From positions 9,413,898 to 9,477,897 of the forward strand of contig OX123199.2 of NCBI GenBank assembly GCA_944739405.2: a stretch of 64,000 nucleotides of DNA. Reading direction: 5' to 3'. The translations under genes were made by a program, and so were the position numbers. Under the pieces are notes generated by a model. That model did not search any database. It was not told where the DNA came from and worked only from the letters and a program-made list of their open reading frames with translations. This DNA comes from Euclidia mi. Its lineage: Eukaryota; Arthropoda; Insecta; Lepidoptera; Erebidae. Below are positions 9,924 through 22,229 of the stretch, piece by piece (position 1 is the first letter of the stretch; every line of letters begins with the position of its first letter).

Positions 9924-10321
9924 CAGGAGTGGACGCTCCGCGTGGGCTTGACGGAGGCCTGCGCAGGATGCGTCCAATGGTGCGGGTGCGAGGGACAGTT
10001 CTTCTGTCCCTCGCAGTCGTGCGCGGTCGCGGGAGGAGAGGCGTGTCGGTGTTGCGTTGCCGCGCGCCCTATCTCCCGAGACCAAATGGGGGCGCACCAT
10101 CGTTGCGTCGTGGTGGGCCGCAGAGGAAGAGGAAATGCGGTGTTGCGTTGCCGATGCTGTCCTCCCTATCCTCTGCGGCCGCTGGGTGTTTTGGCGGCGG
10201 AGCCCAACACCTTCATCCGCCGCCAAGGGGGTTTTGTTCGGGGCCCGCCTGACCCATCTGGCGGGCCAATACTCGTCGGGGGGTAGCGAGGGAAGCTTCT
10301 CTACAACCCGACACCAAAAAA
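9838..10321 (+). mobile_element. Complete 484-bp retroposed element with structured 5' end
   Basis: It is flanked by a perfect 17-bp target-site duplication, AAGGAGAGTCAAAAGTT (9821-9837 and 10322-10338). Between the two, a GC-rich body starts CCCCCCCGTTGGATC and ends CGACACCAAAAAAA. This is the signature of target-primed retroposition of a full-length RNA. There is no credible ORF. An internal GGGCCCGCC...GGCGGGCC hairpin near 10240-10268 is shared with related elements in blocks A (38992) and B (61393). The size, the 5' ribozyme-like fold and the absence of RT suggest a SINE or a short internally deleted derivative of a LINE. The parent LINE was not identified. Overlapping frames of 100-200 aa on both strands are GC-rich noise. 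Confidence 0.8.
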
Positions 10322-10338
10322 AAGGAGAGTCAAAAGTT

Positions 10339-10530
10339 GAGCTTAGTGGCGTGCCGATTGAGAGTCCTATTCCAAGGGACAGTAGACCTGAGTATTTTAT
10401 ATAAATTCCAGTTTGATACCTCCACGCGTTCCTGAGAAAAAGGGTCTTGACAGACAGACGGATGGCCGGAGAACAAAGTGATCCTATAAGGTTTCCGTTT
10501 TGTTCTTTCGAGGTACGGAACCCTAAAAAC
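10339..10530 (+). repeat. Dispersed repeat 3' end ('GGTACGGAACCCTA' type)
   Basis: It contains GACAGACAGACGGATGG, AACAAAGTGATCCTATAAGG and TTTCGAGGTACGGAACCCTA, a 3' end very common in insect interspersed repeats. The 484-bp retroposed element was inserted into its 5' part, as shown by the target-site duplication ending at 10338. Confidence 0.6.
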
Positions 10531-11027
10531 ATATGTTCAAAGATTGCCCTAGACAGACTGGGAATTGTTTGCAGTCGCAGTGGAAGATTAATTATTCATC
10601 CAATTGTTTAGGACAATCAAGTGTCTGAAATATGTGACCAAGTTTCTTGGCGTTAAGAATTAAACAAATCAATTACCTGGGGATCTTCTCTGGTGGCCTG
10701 GAGGCAACCTAGATATAGGGTCTTTCAAAGTCTATCGTGAGTTTGATAGTTAGGTTATTTATAACATTAGTACTTGGTCATAAATGTACTTACACATTGA
10801 AATCAATATTAAAAGATATACAAACCTGTAGTCTATACATATAATAAAATGGTAGGAAAGTCAAAACTGTACATTGATTATTTTTTTTTAAAGAATACAT
10901 GGGGTGTGATCTACAATCGATACCGATTCCAAAAACATAGTTTTAAACAACCCAAGAAGATATTATGTACTTACACATTTTGGCACTTTAAGTAGTTCCG
11001 TACTCTCTACAAACTTTACTAATCTAA
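10531..11027. other. Unassigned AT-rich sequence
   Basis: I see no coding or repeat signal beyond short A and T runs. Confidence 0.45.
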
Positions 11028-11236
11028 TACTAATATATAAAACTGAAGAGTGTTTTTGTTTGTTTGTTTGGTTGAACGCGCTAATCTCAGGAACTACTGG
11101 TCCGATTTGAAACATTATTTGAGTGTTAGATAGCCTATTTATCGAGGAAGGCTATAGGCCATATAACATCACGCTATGAGCAACGGGAGCGGTGCAGTAG
11201 CCTTAAATTACGCGGGTGTAACCGCGGGCTCATCTA
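11028..11236 (+). mobile_element. Helitron-like element (Lep1 type)
   Basis: It starts CTAATATATAAAACTGAAGAG with a GTTT repeat, then GCTAATCTCAGGAACTACTG, TTTATCGAGGAAGGCTATA and GCGGGTGTAACCGCGGGCTC, and ends in CATCTATA where other copies have CATCTAGT. The CGCGG...CCGCG hairpin just before the end is intact. Confidence 0.75.
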
Positions 11237-11240
11237 TAAT

Positions 11241-12889
11241 AAATATATGGTACCCTGCTATCTACTACGTAGGACTTTAAAATTAAATTGATATTACCAT
11301 CAAAGACGTGGTGAGTTTTCTGGATGCAAAGTGCGACGCTGCATAACTTTCAGAAAAGTTTGGGATCTTCCTTCTCGGAACATGTAATATTGCAATTTCT
11401 ATTGGAACATATTGAAATGCATCGTCCGCGTTGACTTAAGCTCATAAGCTCAAATGCAGATTTTGAAATAGCTAAACTTGTTGGAGCATATTTTGCATTT
11501 TATCATGTGTTAATTCTAAACGTTGCTATAGCAAAAAAAATTGGAGCGGTTTATCAGTCGCAAGGCGTGGTAGATTACTGTGTCATTGTGTAAATAAGGT
11601 TATCTGTCCTACTATCTATGTTTATCGAAATTTTATCGTTCCGACATTCAGTTGGCTTGGCATTGCCAATGACAAAAGTGCAGGTAGAATTGACAGTAAT
11701 AGCAAACACCCTGAGGATCGACAAGTTAAAGTTATAGTTAGTTAAACTAAATTGAATGACTGCAAAAATGAAATTCTTAACGAATTCTGCATTCAATAGT
11801 TGTACTAAAATACAAGGTGACATACTTTAATTTTTTTCTAAATGTGGGGGAGATTCCCACATCATCTAAAATGAGCGTTATCATAATATTATCAACTAAG
11901 GCCACAATATGATAGCTCCTTGTCTTAAAATAAACAATTTTATCCTAGCATTTAATCGGCTATGAACTGTAACGCCTGTAACTGCTTACCGGCCGTGAGC
12001 CGTATTGAAGTACACAAACTATCCCGAATACACAATCGGCTAAATGACCTTAAAATGTGTGAATAATGATTGCCCTGCGATCTACGAATAGTATGTGCAG
12101 TATTTTGCAAACCATAGTTGAATTCGTAATTATTAATCTCCTATAATGGCTTGTCTTCAATCTCGATAGTATACAGTCTCATTTCATAAGAAGCATTACC
12201 TATCTACAAGTTTTCAGTTTACATTTTCAAGGGATGTAAATAAAACAAGTATCAATTTCCTATAAATAAAACGACTAACGCAATACGCTCCATTTTCCAT
12301 ATTACCTATCTTCTTTTTACCACGTTCGCGACTCGACTATTATGTTTTCTTATGAAAGAAAAGCAAATAAAAGACTATAGATTCACATTGTAAATTGTAA
12401 TATAATAAACCTGTGCTTGACTTAGAATATCGTAAAGCTTCTTAATATTTTATTTTGTTTAGATTTTATTAGAAAATGTACAACTAATACGATAAATAAT
12501 ATATAAACTTTGTAATGACGAATTATAAATTTTCACAAATAAATATATGTGTACAATGTAAAAAATTTTAATCCCATATATTATACCAATCATTACGATC
12601 ATTTTTACCTGGGTACCATTACCATATGGGAAAAATACTGCATCAGGAGGTATTGAGGCTCAAAGTCACCATATTTGTTTCTAATTATTACAAACTCGAT
12701 GTATTTATTTTCTTATGCACCCATGGATAGACTAGGTTTCTCGAGCATTGCACGCGCGCTTTTTGTACAGCGGCTTAGAAAATGTTTAAGCCTAAAAAAT
12801 CTTTCGTCTCACAGGAATTTTTTTTAGCTTGGCACGAACGAGTAGACTTCGGCTTGGTAATTGGTCTTTTGACACCGTGTATATTGCTA
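11241..12889. other. Unassigned AT-rich intergenic DNA
   Basis: No gene is supported. The 82-aa minus frame at 11823-11575 has no recognisable motif. The 138-aa minus frame at 13191-12775 runs antisense through a Helitron-like element and is dismissed. Confidence 0.45.
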
Positions 12890-12891
12890 TT

Positions 12892-13081
12892 TTCTACACT
12901 AATACTATAAAATTTGTATTTTTGTTTGTAATGGATAAACTCAAAAACTACTGGACCGATTTTAAAAATTCTTTCACTTTTAGAAAGCTTCATTATCTGC
13001 GAGTAACATAGGCTATATGGTTTTTCGGGTACGCGAAGTAGTTCCCTCAGGACGCGGATGAAACCGCGGGAAAAGGCTAGT
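12892..13081 (+). mobile_element. Helitron-like element, second subfamily
   Basis: It begins ACTAATACTATAAAATTTG, contains AAACTACTGGACCGATTTTA and CGGATGAAACCGCGGGAAAA, and ends GGCTAGT. The terminal hairpin and CTAGT end match the other Helitron-like copies, but the body is a different subfamily. Confidence 0.6.
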
Positions 13082-13166
13082 ATTGTATGTACATAATTAT
13101 GTATATGTCTAATGCCGTCATTAGTATTGTCGCTAAACGACTCGAAGTGCTGCCATCTGCCCACCG

Positions 13167-13952
13167 GTGACGTATCGGTGCGTTGGAGCAAAGACCTCAG
13201 ATTCTGTATTCAGTGGTTGGAGGGGCGGCGCTTTACAAGTGTTCCTGAGAACTTGCCTGGCGAGCGAACTACAGCAACTAGAACAACCTTGCAAAATATA
13301 CAATGACTCCGGTTCTGATGCCTTGTCACAAACGAACCATATATGTTCACTTGATACTCATAGTAATAGCACTGTATTGATGTTTTCTGACCAATTGGGT
13401 TTGGGTAGCTTAATAGATAGTTACATTGACCGTCCATTACAAAACTTTTGTTATCCAGGAGAAAGAATGTCTTCATCAGTTAATAAGTTAAAACATGCAG
13501 AATTAAATAAACAATCTACAGTTATTATTATGTATGGTGATGGCTTACTAGTTACAAAGAAAGATATTATACTTACTAGCTTTATCGGATATAATGACTG
13601 ATAGAAGTTCTAAAGTGGGGAGCAATTTTATAGTCTGTGCATTTCCTTATTTAAAGACCTTATCTGATAAAGATAACAACCAGATAAGTAAATTAAATCT
13701 ATTATTATATAATAGTACATATCGTCATAATGACAAAATTTTATTCTTTGACACTAATACTTTGATTAAAAGTAATTTTATGTTAAAAAAGATACTATGT
13801 ATCTTTCTCGCTCTTTTAAACGACAACTTGCTAAATTATTAGCATTTAATTTATACAGTGACCCAAGTACTGTTAGAGTACATTTTATTGAACCTGACAT
13901 AATATATAACAATTCCATTATTGACATTCATAATAATAATATTTTAAATTAA
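13167..13952 (+). pseudogene. LINE ORF1 remnant, possibly SGNH/esterase-like
   Basis: Three frame segments (13167-13601, 13594-13842, about 13799-13952) join into one degenerate product. Visible blocks are VLMFSDQLGLGSLIDSYID, then FCYPGERMSSSVNKL, then VIIMYGDGLLVTKKDI, and near the end YLSRSFKRQLAKLLAFNLY. The order 'hydrophobic strand + D/G-Q', 'PGE', 'hydrophobic strand + GD' resembles the esterase-like domain reported in ORF1 of CR1-type LINEs (GDSL/SGNH fold). The expected catalytic serine is not obvious (SDQ where GDS would be expected), so it may be decayed or non-enzymatic. The N-terminal part is missing or unrecognised. Confidence 0.55.
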
Positions 13953-14005
13953 ATTCTGAGACAATAGAGAAAACCTCTACCTATAATAATATTACTCGTA
14001 ACTCA

Positions 14006-16759
14006 TTGACTAATACACTTAAACATAACAACAAAAATTTGATTAAATTGGTACATCAGAATATTAGAAGTATGATTAATAAAGATTTAGAAATGGAATT
14101 GTTTATGAACTGTAATGCTGTTGATATATTTTGCATCACTGAACATTGGCTAAAAAGCAACCAGTTCATGTTCAATTTCAATAATCATATAGTAGAAAGC
14201 TCGTTTAGCCGGCAGCAAACAGTACATGGTGGCTCGATGATTTTAATTAATAAGGAACTTAAATTTAAAGACCGTCATGATATTGTAAGTCTGTCTGTTG
14301 AGCGAACTATTGAGGTAGCCTGTGTGGAACTGAGGAGATTTATTGTAATAAGTGTATACAGGCCTCCTTCAGCATTGTACGATAGCTTCGAGCGTATTAT
14401 GGATGAGACATTAAACTAAATTGCAAAATTAAATAAAATGTTGTTGTGTGCGGTGGCCGTGTGGTGACGGATTAAGAATACGGATTGTCACCACCCCATA
14501 TCATCTCATGGGTGTCGTAAGAGCCGACAGAGGGAGCATATTATGCAGACAGCAGCACTGTAAGAGAAGGAAAACTTGATACAAACCCTATACCAACCCG
14601 TTTGGCCAGCGTGGTATAGTAGGCCAATTCCTCCTTTCAAGGGAAAGGCCTAGTCCAGCAGTGGACTGTTAAAGGCTGATGATGGTGCGGTGACTTTAAT
14701 GTAGATTTATTGGAGAATAGTAGTCTTAGTACAAAATTGAAAGCGCTATTTCTATCATATAATCTGAATGACTTACTTATTCTTAGAGCCCACAAGAGTT
14801 ACAAACAACTGGGCTTCACAAAAGTAGAAAGAGATTGTATGAGCTATATGATGAGAGAAACTTTAATTTAAATGAACAATTTCAGGATTATGTTAGAAAC
14901 TATGCTAAGATATTTCGAAAACTTTGCAAGAAAGCTAAGTCTCTTTACCTGAGTTCAAGTATTAGGAGTAGTGACGATAAAATGAAAATGACATTGAATA
15001 TTATAAACAGCGAGACTGGGAAAGTTAAAAGTAGAAGTTCTAAATAAATTTTGAACATTGATAACGACACTATTACATCAGACTCAAAAGTTGCATCGGC
15101 GTTTGAAAGTTATTTTACTGATATCCCCGTTATTACTACTAGATCTTTGGACTCATCAACCAATGCAGCGGAATCTCTTTTGAAAGAAAACATGAGTACA
15201 ATTTATAGTAACTTCTCATTTCAGTATATAAATTAAATTATGTAATAAAAGCTTTTGATACTATAAATATAAAGAAGTCTACAGACTTGTGGGGGAATTC
15301 CGTTACTATTACCAAGTCCATTATTGCTTTAGCTGCTAACAGATTAGCTTTAATATTTAATAAGTGATTTAATAATTGACTGTGGTGTATTTCCTGATCT
15401 TATGAAAGATAGCAAGGTAATACCTTTGTACAAAGCAGGTAACACATCAGACCCCACCAACTATAGGCCAATTTCTGTGCTGCCCATATTCAGCAAAATT
15501 TTCGAGAAATTGATTCTAGACCAACTGCAAAGTTATTTTAATAACAACGAGCTGCTACACTCTAAACAATTTGGTTTTACAAAGGGGCGCTCCACGAACG
15601 ATGTTGAGGTTGTAAAACATATCTTTGATGCCTGGGAGGATTCACATGATGCTTTAGGTGTCTTCTGTGATTTCTCCAAGGCCTTTAATTGTGTAGAACA
15701 TTATACATTGATCAGGAAATACATCACTATGGTTTAAGTAGTTCTGCTCTGCATCTTCTTACTTCATATTTCAGTAATAAGATTCAGAGAGTTGATGTCA
15801 ACGGGACGCGTTCACATGGGTCTGTAGTCAAAAAAGGCGTCCCACAGGGTTCAATCCTCGGTCCTTTTTTATTTTTAGTGTATATTAATGACTTACCACA
15901 CCTCGTTAATAACAAGCACGGGATTGTACTGTTTGCTGATGATACCTCACTTTTATTTTAATTAAAACGTCAACTATTTGATATGGACGATGTAAACATT
16001 GCTATCTCAAAAGTGGTTCGCTGGTTTGAGGTTAACAACCTGCTTTTAAATAGACTTAAAACTAAATGTATTTGATTTTTGATGCCTAACGTCAAACAAG
16101 TGAACACTTTAGTAAAGGTTAAGGATGATGTGTTGGATCTTGTGGATAACACCAAATTTTTAGGCATTACACTAGATTCTAAGCTGCAGTGGGGACCACA
16201 TATTAGTAAATTGTCGAATAGACTCAGCTCTGCAGCATATGCAGTCAGGAAAATTTGCCAGTTAACTGACATTGACACAGCCAGGCTTGTATATCATAGC
16301 TATTTTCATAGTATAATGTCATACGGGATTCTCTTGTGGGGAAATGCTGCCGACATTCAGACCATCTTTGTTCTGCAAAAAAGAACTATTCGAGCAATTT
16401 ATAATTTAGATCATGGGGCTTCGTTAAGGAATAAATTCAAGGAAATAAACATTTTAACAGTTGCAAGCCAGTACATTTATTCCAACCTAATATATTATGT
16501 ATTCCAAAACAAGGCCTCATACTCAAAGAAAATTGATATCCACAATTTGAATACTAGAAATAAGAGCAAATTAGTAGTGCCGGCCACCCGGCAAGAGAAA
16601 ATAAAAAAAGGCCAATGTGTGCGCTTTTACAATAAAGTTCCAAGCAATATACAAAATTTAAGTTTTAATAAATTCAAAAAGGTTATTAAACGTAAACTTC
16701 GTCAAAAAGGGTACTATTCGGTGCTAGATTATATTGAAGACAAAAATGATTGGGATTAA
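14006..16759 (+). pseudogene. LINE ORF2 remnant: APE endonuclease plus reverse transcriptase
   Basis: The endonuclease is at 14006-14419 (LVHQNIRSM; FCITEHWL with the catalytic Glu; VISVYRPPSA) and continues after a SINE insertion with GDFNVDLL-type sequence. Its SDH-containing end is deleted. The linker is 14835-15236. The reverse transcriptase is in three frames: NYRPISVLPIFSKIFEKL and FCDFSKAFNCVEH (15402-15737), GVPQGSILGPFLF and FADDTSLLF (15689-15961), then LLNRLKTKC, FLGITLDSKLQWGPHISKL and the C-terminus to 16759. The first RT aspartate (CDF) and FADD are intact, but frameshifts near 15730, a stop at about 15960 and another near 16075 disable it. The motif order matches Jockey/CR1 clades. 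Confidence 0.85.
14456..14684 (+). mobile_element. SINE inserted in the LINE endonuclease
   Basis: A 229-bp insertion is bounded by an 8-bp duplication GTGCGGTG (14448-14455 and 14685-14692). It contains CATGGGTGTCGTAAGAGCCG, GGCCAGCGTGGTATAGTAGG and CCAGCAGTGGACTG, and ends GCTGATGATG, the GAT-repeat tail typical of lepidopteran tRNA-derived SINEs. Compare 43226-43452. Confidence 0.8.
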
Positions 16760-17186
16760 TTTGCTTGGTCCCACAGGCTACTTATGTTTGATTAGTGTTA
16801 AGTTTCATGTGAGTGTGAGTTATTGTGTCTATATATAAAGCATAGCAAGCATACTAGCTTAGTACTTTCATATTATTATTAATAAACCTTATTAATTGAC
16901 AACAACATTACAGACACACCAGCTCATATACCTATGAAAAATTCAATGCAGTTACTAAGTTTTTAAATTGTATACAATCAAGACGAAGAAAAGAGTGGCC
17001 CGGAGTTTCTTGCCTGATTCTTCTCACGAGGCTCTACTTTCTGAACACGCATTTTTTTTACAATGCTCAAGTATGTTAATATGCATTTAAAGTTACTTTT
17101 TTATTTTTATTTGTATGACTTTCAGACGTGTCCAAAAAATTTAAACATTTTATGGAAATAAACATATTTGAGTTTGAGTTTGAACG

Positions 17187-18799
17187 ACATTCAAGCTAAG
17201 ATCGTCTAGCCAAAAGTACTCGGTGCAATGTACTAAGTGTATATTCATTGCAAAGAAACCCAGCTGTGTCCACATAGAACTATGAAGCGTTCATACCGGC
17301 CAAAAATCAAGCTACCCGTCGTCATATATAAGTAGTATTTAATCTTCACTTCATATCCCGAGGCGGCTAAAGGTACGTGCAAAATATACGCGTAAAAGCT
17401 AGTTTCATTTCATATTCTCGGATTTCTGGGAATTCGCTTTCACTTTAATCAAAGAGCTGCCCGTTTCAGCATTTGATCTTTTAATTCTATTTTTGGCTAT
17501 TCTGGCAAACCGAGCTGGATTGCTAGCAATAAACGCCATTCATGAAATAGAATTCATGTTTAGAGAATATTTCAGCTCGGAAGTTGTCACTCGTGATTAA
17601 GGTGCACCAATAAACCTATTTGGCGCGAAGCGGATTAATCGCAGAATTGCCATTTTTCTTTCATATTTGCTAGCAATTCAGCCGGTAAGCCGTCTGACAC
17701 TCAGGGCAATGCAAACAGTAAAATATATTATGCCTTTTTTTATAGGATTGCATGTTTATCCTATTATTATCGGTCGTACGTTTGGTGGTAAATAAATTTT
17801 AAAATAGAGATTTTGTTAAAATTTCTATTGACAATTTTTATTTGATTAAGATTAGTTTCGTGTTGGACAGACCGTACATCACTAATTTAAGATATTAGGG
17901 AGCTTTAAAATTGAAAGTTATGGAAGGTGTTAAAGGTGTGTACAATCCTAAATCTGCCATCTACAAAGAGAACCTGGTCAACTCATCAGCCGCAGAAAAA
18001 CTAGTAGTACTAATAAAAGTGTAATAAGTTTAACTATTCACGAATCATATTATTGGATTACGTCACTGAGATAGTTACCAGATATGTCACAATTATGACT
18101 AATATCTACGGGAACACGCCAAATTTGATTATTCAGAGATTACTACAGCGACATTGTTCAGTTACAGGTGAACGCCCCTTGAAGCATGACACGTAGCGAT
18201 AGAACAAGGATTTATCGAAGCAATTTACGGAATAATGAGTTAATTCTAGCAGGCTAATTAGTAATTCACTACACATTTGACAATATTAATTGGAAAAGTC
18301 TCATAACACCCAGTACCGCAAACATGTGTTCGACATTTGCGAAAATTCGGATGCCCGCGTCTGCGGCGTCCATCTGGCCGGCTAAATAAGGCAAGTCAGA
18401 GTTGAGTGTCCTACAAGCACTCTAGGCGTTTTACTCCAAGCAGCCAACAAAGGCAAAGGCAAGCCGGAGACGAGATTATAATCGAATTTCTATAGCATTT
18501 AGGACCGCAGTGTCACTACTCAAATTCAGCGCATTACAAAGCTGCCTTGCCCTACCGTTTATAATTTTATTTCCATCGTGTACATTATTTTGTTATGTTC
18601 CAAAATTACGGTTATGTCTGAATGCTGTTAAGCTGTGCTCTCCGCGTAAATGGAATGTTATTATTACCTAGTATCTGCTTTCTTGGTAAATCAAATTTTC
18701 TCAAAATGAATCCTAGCTAGATCGATTTATCAGCCCCAGCGAAACTTCCTTCAATGGAGCCGTTTGCGAGATTCTGATTGTACCTACTTCTATACATAT
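17187..18799. other. Unassigned sequence
   Basis: There is no credible coding frame of useful length and no recognised repeat. It is the longest stretch left of block A with no element visible to me, so it could be unique intergenic or intronic DNA. Confidence 0.4.
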
Positions 18800-19752
18800 A
18801 CTAGCTTACCCAGCGAACTCCATATCGCCTTTTTATAGTTCTTTCTCCTTTCTTTTTTTTTCAAACCCTTTTCTAGACAATTCTTGGCAAAGTTACCAAG
18901 TACATTAGTGCTTGTAACCTTATGATTGCTAGTAAAGTTGCTTACCCATATAAATTATTTCTAGGGTAGAAAAAGTTACTATAAGGCAAGTGTGAATGGG
19001 ACAGGACGAAGGGGAAAACCAAGGCGGACGTTCTCTGACAGGTTAGAAGTACCCTAAACAGAAGAGCATGCATTATAAACATTATGGGAGTGAATGAAGC
19101 AAGAGCGATATGTCAGGATAGTTGCAAATGGCGTTCCGTAGTCTCTACCGACCTCTTCGGGAAACAGACGTGAGTCTATGTATGTATGTAAAAAAGTAAC
19201 TGACTTAATGTAAGTGTGTGAGGATGTGGTATATGAGTGGCAGAGGCAGATAACTGATCTATTGATATGATAAAGTTACTAATATGTTTATTAATAAAGA
19301 TGTTGTTAACAACACCTCCCAGACCTCGAATATGGATATAAAATTTCATACAAATCGGTCCAGCCGTTTCGGAGGAGTATTGTGACTAACACTGTACAAC
19401 AGTTTTTTTGACACCAGTGTGCGCTTAGCGCTGATTAATTATCTAGCGATAAGATTAAATTACGAATGTGGCTATAAAAAGATAGGAGTTGGTGATAAAA
19501 GGGTGAAAATTAAGGGTTGTATGTATTTTATATTGCCACACCATAATAAAGTTTAAAAAATTTAAAAAATTACAAAAAAATGAAATAAAAATTTGGGTTG
19601 GCTACGCTGACGATTTAGGGGTTCGAAAAATAGATTACGACCGATTCTCATGTCTACCAAATATACATACAAAATTTCATACAAATCCGTCCAGCCGTTT
19701 CGGAGGAGTATTTTAACAAACACGTGACACGAGAATTTTATGTACCTATATA
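18800..19752 (-). mobile_element. Helitron-like element with nested LINE fragment
   Basis: The minus-strand 5' end lies near 19752 (TATATCTATATAGGTACATA, then ATTCTCGTGTCACGTG and CGAAACGGCTGGACGGATT). The 3' end is GTTCGCTGGGTAAGCTAGT at 18818-18800. The CGGCTGGAC(C/G)GATTTGTATG block occurs twice, at about 19370 and 19700, so this may be two related copies. A 200-bp RTE-like fragment is nested at 18995-19195. The 3' part resembles 38285-38517 in block A. Confidence 0.55.
18995..19195 (+). mobile_element. RTE-like LINE 3' end fragment
   Basis: The degenerate C-terminus (GKPRRTFSD, MGVNEARAICQDS, KWRSVVSTDLFGKQT across frames) is followed by GTGAGTCTATGTATGTATGT. It is the same 3' end as at 7672-7800. 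Confidence 0.65.
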
Positions 19753-20205
19753 GATATACAAGTATTGCTCGTTATATTGTATTAAAGAACATTAGATTTT
19801 TTTAACTCATCATTTGCTTAGTTACTCGACTGATAGCACTAGCTATCTGCAAGTCAACGCCCCGTCACAATAGTTTCGGTGATTTGGTCAAACAAACCGT
19901 TAGACAAAAAAAAATAAAGGTACATGTCAGGTGGAATGGTCCTACATAATATCACAATAATAATACTATAATTGATATTTAGAAACATATATTATTTTGA
20001 TTTCAAACTTGAATACAACGTGTCCTCTAGGGTATAAAGCATTGCATGTGGGCGACACTGCGTTGCGACTCGATAGTAGACCAAATAGTATAGAACGCAC
20101 CTCAGATTATAGAACAACAATAATCTGAGGAACGCACCTTCATTGATACTTTTACTTCTCTTACTAACAACAAATACTCAGCAATCTGCTCCACATTTAA
20201 TCTTT

Positions 20206-20346
20206 ACTAATATTATAAACCTGAAGAATTAATTTGTTGGATAGCCCATTTATCAAGGAAAGTTATAGGCTACATACAATCACGCTATGTGCCACGGGTG
20301 CCGGGCAGTATCTAAAAAATGGCAATGAATCCGCGGCCCAGCTAGT
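20206..20346 (+). mobile_element. Internally deleted Helitron-like element
   Basis: The 5' CTAATATTATAAACCTGAAG is followed directly by TGGATAGCCCATTTATC, then the family core and CCGCGGCCCAGCTAGT. The CTAGT end is at 20342-20346. Confidence 0.6.
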
Positions 20347-20593
20347 ATTAGCATGATGAAATACTGCGTTGTTAGTATCCGATTAGCAGTATATCCAATT
20401 TAAGTAAGTATTACATCAACCAGGACAACGATGTTTAATCAGTTGCGTCATGACTAACGTTACCATACATTCCGTTATGGGCGAGATTGTCCAGTTTTGC
20501 AGGCTGTATGTGCCACTGCTCCCAGCGAGAGAAAAGTTACCACCTACTGCTGATACTTGCCTATATCCAATTGAATGGACTGCAAATGAAATG

Positions 20594-20672
20594 TATGCAC
20601 GTTTGGCGTAGTGGTTTAGACGACCGTCACACCGCCTGACACTACGCCGAGTGCTGTAGGTTCTTACACAAG
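20594..20672 (+). repeat. Decayed tRNA-like SINE head
   Basis: TTGGCGTAGTGGTTTAGACG resembles a tRNA A-box region, and CTACGCCGAGTGCTGTAGG the region before a B-box. The B-box itself is lost. Confidence 0.3.
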
Positions 20673-21599
20673 ACAAAACTTAGTGTTATCCATGAAATGT
20701 TGTTTTGAGTCTGAGTGTTAATTGTGTCCGTTGATTGTATGTTTGTTTATAAAGTCCCCCGCGACCCAGGATCTATGCATATTGCGGGAGTTGTCTTTTA
20801 AAAAAAATAATGCACTAAAATTATCAAATGCAAGCATCGATCTTTCATCGAATCTTGCTGAAAATAGAGGTCGAACGTGCCTGCAATAGAATATACGAGG
20901 GAAATTAATTGACTCCGCGTTAAACTTGGCATTGAAAGAGAGTTCCGTTTCTTTTTTCTCACACTGTTCGTACCTTAATAATCAAATTACAAGAAACTGA
21001 CCGTCGCTCAGAAAAATAGGTCTCAGTTTAACTTACGGGCATTTCCTTATTATAAGTAAATATTATAAATCAGCTCCTTGTTATTATAATAAATATTAAA
21101 CGTTCGAAAAGGTATACTCTAATCCTAATTAAACTTATTGATACTAACTCCTGGATACATATTTTATATTACGCTGTACAGATTTAGATGTAATAGGCTA
21201 CTTTTTGTCGCTAGATTATTACCAACTTCATATTTTGTTTTTTATTTATATTCTGAATTTCGACGAGTCCCGCTTTGATACGATAAAATGGTTACTCATC
21301 ATAACTGATTAGTCACCGACTATACCTACACAGAAGCGTCGCGTAGGTCAAATACCCTAGCTTACCTGCAAGTAGTTACTGCCTCCTATTTCTAAGGCTA
21401 TAGGGTTCTATTTCGAACAGCATTGATGCTAAACAAGCTTAGCATGATTGATGGTATTAGGCTACGAGTACTCAAAATCGAAATGTATGTTAAATTACTC
21501 GCCAGTTTTCAATTATTGGCAAGGTCACAAATTCACAATTGGGTTCACAAAATCGAATTCACTTACAAAATAAAATGGACTCAATAAAACTTAAGACAA

Positions 21600-21735
21600 C
21601 CTTACAGCAATAGGCTCGCCTCCTTTTACGTGGGACCTACAAATTAATAACAAGGCGAAATGAGGGTGTAGTACTACATCTACGACTACCCCTTAGGGGA
21701 TACAGGCGTGTCTTTAAAAAAAATGTGTTTAAGTT
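21600..21735 (+). repeat. SINE 3' remnant
   Basis: GCAATAGGCTCGCCTCC, TGGGACCTACAAATTAATAA, GGGTGTAGTACTACATCTAC and GGGGATACAGGCGTG follow the order of a common lepidopteran SINE 3' half ('caataggctcaccccctat...catgggac...ggggataaaaggcgtg'). It is duplicated at about 45043 and 49909. Confidence 0.5.
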
Positions 21736-22229
21736 GAACTTTGATAGCCTGTCTAGGGGTGGCCAATAATAAATGAAAATAAATAAAAATATAAATCAAA
21801 TAAATAAATAAAAGAATTAGATTGCCCTTCGTGATGCTACATCAGCTTAGCTTCTAGTCCATACAGCTTTTGTGCATGAAAAGCTCTTCCGAATTCTTCT
21901 AATTTAAGTAAACGGCATAGAAATGAGACGGTTGGATTATATGCCAAGATTCGGCAATTCAATACACTTTTAAAGTTCTTAAAATCTTTACTTATTCTAT
22001 ATTACGGAGCTACCTTTAGTACTGTTATTGATAATATCATTGCGATCCATGCCTGTTTTGTAAGAGAGAGACTATTAAAAGTTCAAGCACATGCGATTCT
22101 CTCGAAACCATATATTTTGGCAACATAAATACATAAACAGAAGTGGGAACCATTCACAGCTGATTAGATGTTCGAGTGTGCAGCAGGCATTCATGATAAT
22201 CCGGTCCGGTTTCGGTCACGGCGACCGCT

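Larger units (their letters stand above)
13110..17186 (+). mobile_element. Degenerate Jockey/CR1-like LINE
   Basis: This is one copy with remnants of ORF1 (to 13952), ORF2 with endonuclease and reverse transcriptase (14006-16759), a 3' UTR, and a TTTGAG-repeat 3' tail ending about 17184. There is an internal deletion between endonuclease and linker near 14810, a SINE insertion at 14456, several frameshifts and in-frame stops. The element is dead. The 5' boundary is uncertain. Confidence 0.85.

Noticed and set aside
9891..10532. 213-aa minus-strand frame and overlapping plus-strand frames of 114-121 aa
   Set aside because: They overlap each other on both strands inside a GC-rich retroposed element, share no protein motif, and are not open in the related copies at 38992 and 61393.
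12775..13191. 138-aa minus-strand frame
   Set aside because: It runs antisense through a Helitron-like element and into the LINE start; its length is explained by chance in these repeats.
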